DNA of 52,343 bases from a virus. Under the pieces are notes generated by a model. That model saw nothing but the letters and a program-made list of their open reading frames with translations, had not been told where the DNA came from and made no database searches. A program made the translations under genes and the position numbers. This document shows, one piece after another, positions 31,871-39,300 of this stretch (positions are counted from its first letter, which is position 1; the number at the start of each line of letters is the position of its first letter). The stretch is taken from positions 1 to 52,343 of IMG/VR virus record IMGVR_UViG_3300024346_000092; one strand, written 5' to 3'.

Positions 31871-33161
31871 ATTTTACATATTAACTACTGCATCGGGCAG
31901 GTATACGGATTGGGATAATAGAGTTGCTGAAACTGATTGCAACTTCAAAAGTCTTAAAGTTCACTTTGATCCTAGGTGGTCAAACATACAATGCAAAGAT
32001 GCAGTAGTAGTAGTAAACACACTAAGTTCTAGCTACAATAAAGTAGTAAAGAACTGGTGTATAAGTAAGGGAATAGAATGTCATATAACGGAATGTAACA
32101 ACACTCCAGGAAAGGGCAAGAACGAATTACTTAAAGTATTTTTAGACTCCAAAGATGACTATATGGTACAAATTGACGGAGACGACATGTTAACCCCTTA
32201 TGGGGTTGATTTGTATAAGAACCTAGCAAATCAAAAAGCTCCAGATAGTATAATAATATATCATCAATGGTCTCAACAAATTACTAAGTATGGTCAGCGT
32301 TTTTTTACACGAATAATGAACAACCAAGACAGACCTGCTAATTACAAAAAAGATTTACAATTTTTCTATAAGTTTGTATCTCTTGCTGCTAAGTACCAAA
32401 AAGATTATGGTAGAAAAGTTAAAAGCATGGGCGGTGTAGACAAGGTATGCCACTTATACGCTAAGTATTCAAATGACATGCACGAGCTATGTAGAAAGTA
32501 TAATGAGAAGTATTTTTCTCATGTTACTAATCAACATATGGTAGACAACCACTGTAGACCTGTATGGTACTCTAGAAAAGCAGCTGAGTACAGATTTGAT
32601 GAAGAGATGAGAATAGGAGAAGATACACGCCTATATCTACAACTAAAAACAGCACACTTTAAAGGTCTGTTAAATGTGGTAAGATTAAAAGAAGTTCCCT
32701 GTAGCTATGTCTATAACAATATACATGGAGGTATAGTAGCAGAAGAATCCAACGGTATGACTAATATGGATTGGATGAAAAAATTTATGGATTTACTAGC
32801 AGAAGATGTAAAGAACGGAAAAATAGGTGAGTACCCAAATTTACCCGAACTACAAGTCGCAATTCCAGAAGAAGTAAATGATTACTATATCACACAAGAG
32901 TTTAATATAGAAGACCTCGACCCATCTAGTGAAGAATACAAAAATATAAAGATGTGCGATGATACTAGAAAAGAACTAAAACAAAGAATAAATTTATTAG
33001 AAGATCAAATGACTAAATTAGGAAGAAAGTTAATACTTGACATAAAACCTAGCGGAGCAACTTATGCATTTATGAAGAATCCTTATTTAAAAAATATATA
33101 CTTACTGACTCCTATGGAGCATAAAATGGAACACTACTTCCAAAAAAGGATAATACTATGA
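31842..33161 (+). CDS. GT2-like glycosyltransferase (439 aa)
   Basis: A 439-residue protein. 'FYILTTASGRYTDWDNRVAE' leads to the metal-binding 'QIDGDDMLTP' (Asp112-Asp115), typical of a GT-A fold. 'RIGEDTRLYLQLK' corresponds to the acceptor/ED motif. A C-terminal helical part ('LKQRINLLEDQMTKL') may mediate dimers. Several GTG codons (31842, 31845, 31854) could be the start. It opens a run of three or more adjacent glycosyltransferase-like genes, downstream of nrdAB. Confidence 0.72.
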   Translation: MVKSVKKKFRFYILTTASGRYTDWDNRVAETDCNFKSLKVHFDPRWSNIQCKDAVVVVNTLSSSYNKVVKNWCISKGIECHITECNNTPGKGKNELLKVFLDSKDDYMVQIDGDDMLTPYGVDLYKNLANQKAPDSIIIYHQWSQQITKYGQRFFTRIMNNQDRPANYKKDLQFFYKFVSLAAKYQKDYGRKVKSMGGVDKVCHLYAKYSNDMHELCRKYNEKYFSHVTNQHMVDNHCRPVWYSRKAAEYRFDEEMRIGEDTRLYLQLKTAHFKGLLNVVRLKEVPCSYVYNNIHGGIVAEESNGMTNMDWMKKFMDLLAEDVKNGKIGEYPNLPELQVAIPEEVNDYYITQEFNIEDLDPSSEEYKNIKMCDDTRKELKQRINLLEDQMTKLGRKLILDIKPSGATYAFMKNPYLKNIYLLTPMEHKMEHYFQKRIIL

Positions 33162-33787
33162 AAATTTTTATTGGGTATGAATCAGCATACCCCGAAATGT
33201 TTGATGTATGCAAAAAAAGCATACTTCGTTACAATTCTAGTCATGAAATCATACCACTCAAAAAATCGGAAATATCCGAATATACTCGTCCTTTTCAGAA
33301 CGAGAGTACAGAGTTTGCCTTTACTCGTTTTCTAGTACCACAGCTCTGTGACTACGAAGGCGAAGCTTTATTCTGTGATGGAGATTTCTTATGGCTCTGT
33401 GACCCTGAAGAAGTTATGGATTATTTTTCCGATGAACATACAGTTCATGTGGTAAAACATCCTAATTTTCTCGTTCAAAGTAAAAAAATGAAAGGCAAGA
33501 AAAATCATAGTTACCCTAGAAAGTACTGGTCTAGTCTTATGCTTTTTAATAATCCTAAGTGTACAGAACTTACTTATGATTATATAAACCAAGCCCCAGC
33601 GGGTGCATTGCATGAGTTACGATGGGCAGATAGTATAGGGGGAATTCCTGCGCAATATAATGCAATGGTAAATTATTACAAATTCAAGAAACCAAAAGCA
33701 CTACACTTTACAGACGGTGGGCCTTGGTTAAATATAAACGAATGTTCGGAGATGACAGCAAAATGGGTAGAACTTTACAAGAGTTAA
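33158..33787 (+). CDS. GT8-like glycosyltransferase
   Basis: A 209-residue protein with 'IFIGYESAYPEMFDVC' at the start, 'STEFAFTRFLVP' near 50-61, metal-binding D-G-D at 74-76 ('FCDGDFLWL'), 'WSSLMLFNN', and 'LHFTDGGPW' near the end. This is the layout of GT8-type glycosyl transferases acting in LPS or glycogenin-like pathways. It overlaps the genes on both sides, so three transferases are co-translated. Confidence 0.75.
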   Translation: MKIFIGYESAYPEMFDVCKKSILRYNSSHEIIPLKKSEISEYTRPFQNESTEFAFTRFLVPQLCDYEGEALFCDGDFLWLCDPEEVMDYFSDEHTVHVVKHPNFLVQSKKMKGKKNHSYPRKYWSSLMLFNNPKCTELTYDYINQAPAGALHELRWADSIGGIPAQYNAMVNYYKFKKPKALHFTDGGPWLNINECSEMTAKWVELYKS

Positions 33788-34425
33788 CAGAAAATAAAAA
33801 CATAGTACTTGTGGGAAATTCAGTCGAAATTCTACAGTATGATTTGGGAGAATACATAGAGAGTTTTGATACAGTTGTGCGATTTGGAAAAGGAGTGCCT
33901 GAAGATAAATTGCAACAACATATAGGAAAACGTACAGACATATGGGTTACGGGCTGGTTACGAATGAACTTTCATCCTGCGTTTGAAGACGCTTATCCTC
34001 TGTTTAATCGCTGTCGTATACACCTCGACAAATACCCAGACCATAGAGGTCCGCCTCCTTGGGGACATGATAACGATATGTTTAATGATGAGGAGTTAAT
34101 GAAAATATTTGAATTGGTGGGAGCAAAGAACGGAGTAGCACCTGGTGGTGGTAGACCGAGTGCAGGTTTTCTTGGTATATTGTTTTTCTTGCAGAAGTGC
34201 AAATGTAAGAGTATAACTTTGATTGGTTTTGATTTCTTTGCTAAGAAGTTACCGATTAAAACAGGAGGAGATTATCCATCAAGTTGGCATATGCCAGTAA
34301 ACTCAACAAGTAAAAGTCCTCACAATCCTAATGAAGCTAAACTAGTTAAAAAGTGGGAACAAAAAGGTAAACTACATTGGAAAATTCTTTCCGACCTAAA
34401 TGACGAAATGTTAAAGTTTTCCTAA
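33763..34425 (+). CDS. Sialyltransferase-like (GT29-type) glycosyltransferase
   Basis: A 220-residue protein from ATG 33763 behind GGAG; longer in-frame starts overlap the upstream gene more. 'NIVLVGNSVEIL...IESFDTVVRFG' matches the sialyl L-motif, and 'RPSAGFLGILFFL...ITLIGFDFF' matches the S-motif. The later 'SSWHMPVN' may include the catalytic His. GT29-type enzymes transfer sialic acid-like nonulosonates from CMP-sugars. No CMP-nonulosonate synthesis gene is seen, so the donor would come from the host. Its 3' end overlaps the opposing gene by 15 bases. Confidence 0.68.
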   Translation: MGRTLQELTENKNIVLVGNSVEILQYDLGEYIESFDTVVRFGKGVPEDKLQQHIGKRTDIWVTGWLRMNFHPAFEDAYPLFNRCRIHLDKYPDHRGPPPWGHDNDMFNDEELMKIFELVGAKNGVAPGGGRPSAGFLGILFFLQKCKCKSITLIGFDFFAKKLPIKTGGDYPSSWHMPVNSTSKSPHNPNEAKLVKKWEQKGKLHWKILSDLNDEMLKFS

Positions 34426-35331
34426 TCTATATCCAACTTCTATTAATTTTCTTGCAGTTTGTTTTTGTCTATTTGTTTTATATGATAAGTTTTCACATAC
34501 TCGTGCATTCCTAAAGTTAACAGGAATTTTAGGTATAAGTTGAGCATATAACTCCCAAGGAGTTGATAGTTGAGTTCCTGTACTTACTTTAGCATAACCA
34601 TTTGATAGTGCCTTTGTCGGTAGTGCTATACTCCATGATTTTCTTAACATCACATTATAGTTTATATATTCTTTTGACGGTAGTGCATCCCATTGTATTA
34701 ATAAGTCACTCTTACCATTCATATATCTAGGAAGTACTCCATGTTCTTTTTCGTGTAATTTTGTAAAGAAAAACTGATTTGTTGTAGCTAGTACTCTGCT
34801 ATCATAGTCATTATAGAATCCTCTAGAATAAAATAATTCATTATCATTTAGATCTTTGAGTAAGTCGTAATTCAACATAAAAAAGTCAGTGTCCCAGTTT
34901 GCAGGCATGTCTGCTTTAGCAAAATCTAGTATTCCATAATAAGATGCAAATTGCTTGTGTCCAACAAATACTTTCTTTCTAGATAAGTGAGATAGTTTTG
35001 TTTGGAAAAAAGATTCGTTTGGTATTTCATCTGTCCATCCACTCTTTAAAAATATTCTATTGCCACCTGCATAAAGTATTCTTTTGTGTAGCCCTTTATC
35101 TTTCCAATGTAATCTAAGATGTTGAATAGCTCTAGATGCATAATCTTTTTTCCAATATGCTTCATATATCCTTACATTTGGAATATTGTCAAATATCCAA
35201 TTAATTGGTAAGTCGGCATAGTGTTCTTCCTCCACATAGAGATGTAGACGATATTCTTCGTCTTTATCAATTAAAGAAGCGATAGTAAAATAACTCCACT
35301 CTGGCTTCCATGTATGTACTAATTCAATCAT
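34411..35331 (-). CDS. Hypothetical protein, possibly glycan-related (306 aa)
   Basis: The last leftward gene. 'MIELVHTWKPEWSYFTIASL' and 'RILYAGGNRIFLKSGW', then 'ANWDTDFFMLNYDLL', are reminiscent of capping or transferase proteins, but I recognise no family. The start overlaps the GT-B-like gene by four bases, so both are co-translated downstream of the large Thr-rich fibre gene. Its end overlaps the sialyltransferase-like gene on the other strand. Confidence 0.6.
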   Translation of the reverse strand: MIELVHTWKPEWSYFTIASLIDKDEEYRLHLYVEEEHYADLPINWIFDNIPNVRIYEAYWKKDYASRAIQHLRLHWKDKGLHKRILYAGGNRIFLKSGWTDEIPNESFFQTKLSHLSRKKVFVGHKQFASYYGILDFAKADMPANWDTDFFMLNYDLLKDLNDNELFYSRGFYNDYDSRVLATTNQFFFTKLHEKEHGVLPRYMNGKSDLLIQWDALPSKEYINYNVMLRKSWSIALPTKALSNGYAKVSTGTQLSTPWELYAQLIPKIPVNFRNARVCENLSYKTNRQKQTARKLIEVGYRLGKL

Positions 35332-36206
35332 TTTGTATGTTTCCTATAATCCCAAAAATTATTTATATATAAATCTAGTCTTTGTTGTGCATCCTCATCG
35401 AATGAAAATATCATTCCTGAGTTCCTTGCTGAGAATATTTTTTCGATTGCTTTGTACCCATTTGTACTTCCACAAGCATGATAAATACTTTCATATGTTA
35501 ATAAACTTTTTTCTCTTTCTTTTTTTGAGTAGCTTATCATTCTTAAGTTTTTCTTAAGTAAGAGTGCGATAAGTCCCATTTCACTATTAGGCATTGTTGC
35601 TACATTAGAACACTTCATAAGTAATTCCATGCCTCCACTTCTTTTATCTAAAACTTTATCTTTTCCGAACTTTCTTTTAAATTTAGCAACCATTAAATCG
35701 GTGGTAATTGGATGTGGTTTTATTACATACCCTTCGTCTATACATTGTTTTATTCTACCCCAATGCACACAAGTTTGTTTAGTTAGTAAGTTTGTTCCTG
35801 GAGGAAATACAACTTTATCATATTCTTCTTCAGTATATTTTAAATGATACTTATTTCTTAAATTATTTTTAATCTTATCTATTCTAGCAGTATCTATTTC
35901 TATATCTGAATCGGCAATTACACGCATCAATTTATCATTTATGAGTACAGAATTTACTCTTAGATATATACCTGCACCCAAAAAATCTGTGTATAACCAA
36001 CTTCTAATAGTTCTTGTTTCGTTAGTGTTAAACCACAAATCATAATCAAAATTAATACCTTCTCGTTGTTCGGGTATTAATTCTTTCTTCATTCTAGATA
36101 ACTCATCTAAATCTTCTTTAGGTCTAGTGCAAGATCCTGACTTGTATATATGAGTACTAAAATCTCCTAACTCCTCTACATTAGAGAGAGGGACTAATTT
36201 ACCCAT
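35328..36206 (-). CDS. GT-B-like capsule/teichoate-type transferase
   Basis: A 292-residue protein. 'IKPHPIT' at 162-168 and 'ATMPNSEMGLIAL' (Ser207-Glu208) match the H-P and S-E motifs of CDP-glycerol glycerophosphotransferase and capsule-polysaccharide synthesis proteins (GT-B). Such proteins are usually longer; the N-terminal half is not recognised. A cytidylyltransferase in this window (21012) could supply a CDP-activated donor. It starts within the stop region of the small gene upstream (overlap of eight bases). Confidence 0.6.
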   Translation of the reverse strand: MGKLVPLSNVEELGDFSTHIYKSGSCTRPKEDLDELSRMKKELIPEQREGINFDYDLWFNTNETRTIRSWLYTDFLGAGIYLRVNSVLINDKLMRVIADSDIEIDTARIDKIKNNLRNKYHLKYTEEEYDKVVFPPGTNLLTKQTCVHWGRIKQCIDEGYVIKPHPITTDLMVAKFKRKFGKDKVLDKRSGGMELLMKCSNVATMPNSEMGLIALLLKKNLRMISYSKKEREKSLLTYESIYHACGSTNGYKAIEKIFSARNSGMIFSFDEDAQQRLDLYINNFWDYRKHTK

Positions 36207-36366
36207 TTTTTAAATCTCTAATTTGTTTTTTAAGGTCTACTATATGTACCTCTTGTTCTTTTAATCTTTCTTCAAATTGATGTATTGAGTCAAAAAGAGC
36301 TTGTCCTAAGCTTTCTAATTTATCATTAACAAATCTAGGAGTAATATCCTTATCTTGTAATTTCAT
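36199..36366 (-). CDS. Small coiled-coil protein (55 aa)
   Basis: A leftward ATG at 36366 behind AAAGGA opens a 55-codon frame ending at 36199. The second half is a Lys/Glu helix with heptad-like hydrophobics ('FEERLKEQEVHIVDLKKQI'). It fills the gap between the Thr-rich fibre gene and the GT-B-like gene. It could be a trimerisation or assembly peptide for the fibre; this is inference. Confidence 0.7.
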   Translation of the reverse strand: MKLQDKDITPRFVNDKLESLGQALFDSIHQFEERLKEQEVHIVDLKKQIRDLKNG

Positions 36367-36387
36367 TGTTTTTCCTTTGGTTAGTTA

Positions 36388-39300
36388 TTATTCTGTCCAC
36401 TGATTACCATCCCAGTAGGACGCGCTAAACGCATCTGCACTAGATACTTCGGTGTCGAAGATTGTTCCAGCTGCTGATGCAGTAATTCTTTCAAATACTA
36501 CAGTTGAAGTATCAAAAGTAGTTGTAGTTGTAGGTGTCGTTGTTCTTGTTGTATCTGATAGTCTACTTGTTTCAATCGTAGTGGTAGTAGTTCTACCTGT
36601 TGCAAATACAGTAGTTCTAGTTGTATTAAATACTGTTGAAGTTGCAAATACAGTAGTTCTAGTCGTGTCTGTAGTCCTTGAAGTATTGAATGTAGATGTA
36701 GTACTTCTACTAGTTTCTGTACCTCTACTTGTTAACGAAGCTCTTGATGTATTAAAGGTAGATACTGTATTCTGTGAAGTAACGGTTCCTCTACTTGTGA
36801 GGGATGCTCTAGACGTCTCAAATGTAGAGACTGTATCTCTGACTGTAACTGTACCCCTAGTTGTTTCTGATAATCTAGAAGTATTGAATGTAGATATTGT
36901 ACTTTTTGAAGTAAGTGTATTTTTACTTGTACCTGTCGTAGTATTAGTATTGAACGTAGTTGTAGTACTTTTACTTGTACCTGTGCTTCTAGTTGTAAGA
37001 GTTCCTTGAGTAGTAGCGTATGTTGTTGTAGTTGCTCTACTTGTAATAGTTGCTCTTGTTGTATCTGTTGCTCTTGTTGTATTAAATACTGTACTTGTAG
37101 CTCTACTAGTTTCTGTTGCTCTTGTTGTATCTGATACTCTGGAAGTATTAAATGTTGTGTCTGTTGCTCTGCTTGTTCCAGTTGTTCTAGTTGTATCTGA
37201 TAGTCTAGTAGTATTAAATGTTGTGGTTGTACCTCTGTCTGTAACAGTTCCTCTAGCTGTGTTAAATATTGTAGTTGTAGCTCTGCTTGTACCTGTACTT
37301 CTTGAGGATAACCTAGAAGTTTGATATGCTGTTTCAAACGTAGTAGTTCTGCTAGTATTAGTAGTTTGTGACGTAGTATAACTGGTTGACTGTGCAGTAT
37401 TACTTGTTCTACTTGTATTAGTACTCTGTGTAGTAGTATAACTAGTTGACTGTGAAGTATTACTTGTTCTACTTGTATTAGTACTTTGTGTAGTAGTATA
37501 ACTAGTTGATTGTGAAGTATTACTTGTTCTACTTGTATTAGTACTCTGTGTAGTAGTATAACTAGTTGATTGAGTTGTACCTGTTCCTCTACTTGTATTA
37601 GTATTTCGTGTAGTGGTAAATGCTGTAGCATCTACATAAGATGTTGTTATACTCGTGTTGGTACTTCTACTTGTAGTAAACGCTGTGGCATCTACATAAG
37701 ATGTTGTTATACTCGTATTGGTACTTCTTGTTGTAGCAAATGATGTATTATTTGTAAATCCTGTGCTTATACTCGTATTGGTACTTCTTGTTGTTGCAAA
37801 TGATGTATTAGCTGCAAAGGTTGTTGTTATACTTGTGTTGGTACTTCTACTTGTAGCAAATGATGTATTAGCTGCGAAGGTTGTTGTTATACTCGTATTG
37901 GTACTTCTTGTTGTAGCAAATGATGTATTATCTACATAAGCAGTTAATCTACTTGTATTTGTTGAGTTTGTAAAACCTGTGTTATCTACATATGCTGTTA
38001 CTCTTGCTGTGTTAGTATTTCTTGTTGTAGCTTGAGAAGTATTATCTGTGTATGTTGATACTCTCGCAGTATTTGTATTTCTTGTTGTAGCTTGAGAGGT
38101 ATTATCTGTGTATGCTGTTGTTCTAGCAGTGTTTGTATTTCTTGTTGTAGCTTGAGAAGTATTATCTGTGTACGCAGTTAGTCTACTTGTAGCAGTATTA
38201 TAAGCTGTACTTCTTGTTGTACCTGCTAAATCTTCTGTTACTCTTGTTGTATTATTTGTAAATGATGTACTTCTTGATGTATTAGTTCCAAATGAAGTTG
38301 CATTAGTAAAGCCTGTATTATCTGTGTATTCTGTTGTTCTTGCTGTGTTAGTAGCAAATGATGTACTTCTAGAAGTATTTGTACCTCTAGCTGTGTTAGT
38401 AGCAAATGATGTATTATCTGTGTATGCTGTTGTTCTTGCAGTATTTGTGCTATTAGTAAATCCTGTACTTCTTGACGTATTTGTACCTCTAGCTGTATTA
38501 GTAGCAAATGATGTACTATTTGTAAATCCTGTACTGTTTGTAAAACCAGTATTCCAACTTGTGTTTGTGTTTCTAGAAGTATTGTTCTGGAATGCTGTAT
38601 CAGTATTACTTACTGCGTAATCAGTAGACTCCGCAATTACCTGTACATAACCACCACTATAAGTAAAGTAAGTGTAGGTAAAAGCAGTTGTTGTTGTTCT
38701 TGCAGTATTTGTTAAAAAAGATGTAGAGGCAAATGAACCACTTGCTCTTACAGTATTAGTATTTCTCGCAGTATTTGTATTTCTAGCGGTGTTATTTGTA
38801 AATCCTGTATTATCTGTATACGCTGTTGTTCTTGCAGTGTTAGTATTATTTGTAAATCCTGTACTTCTTGATGTATTTGTACCTCTTGTGGTATTGTTCG
38901 TAAAGCCCGTATTAGCTGAAAAGGTTGTTATTCTAGAGGTGTTATTTGTAAAGCCAGTACTTCTAGAAGTATTTGTGCCTCTAGCTGTATTAGTGTTTCT
39001 AGTTGTGTTTGCAGTAAAACCTGTAGCTCTTGCTGTATTAGTTGCAAATGCTGTTGCGTATGATGTATTCGTTCCAAACGATGTATTTCTTGTTGTGCTG
39101 TTTGTAAACGTTGATGTTCTTGATGTATTAGTAGCGAAAGCTGTATTGTAAGATGTACTATTTGTAAACCCTGTACTTCTTGATGTATTAGTAGCAAAAG
39201 CTGTATTGTAAGATGTACTATTTGTAAACCCTGTACTTCTTGACGTATTAGTAGCAAAAGCTGTATTGTAAGATGTACTATTCGTGAAGCCAGTACTTCT

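Noticed and set aside
33029-33064. TTGACA at about 33037 as an eighth promoter
   Set aside because: The box 17 bases downstream is ACTTAT-like, a poor -10, and the conserved 5' extension is missing.
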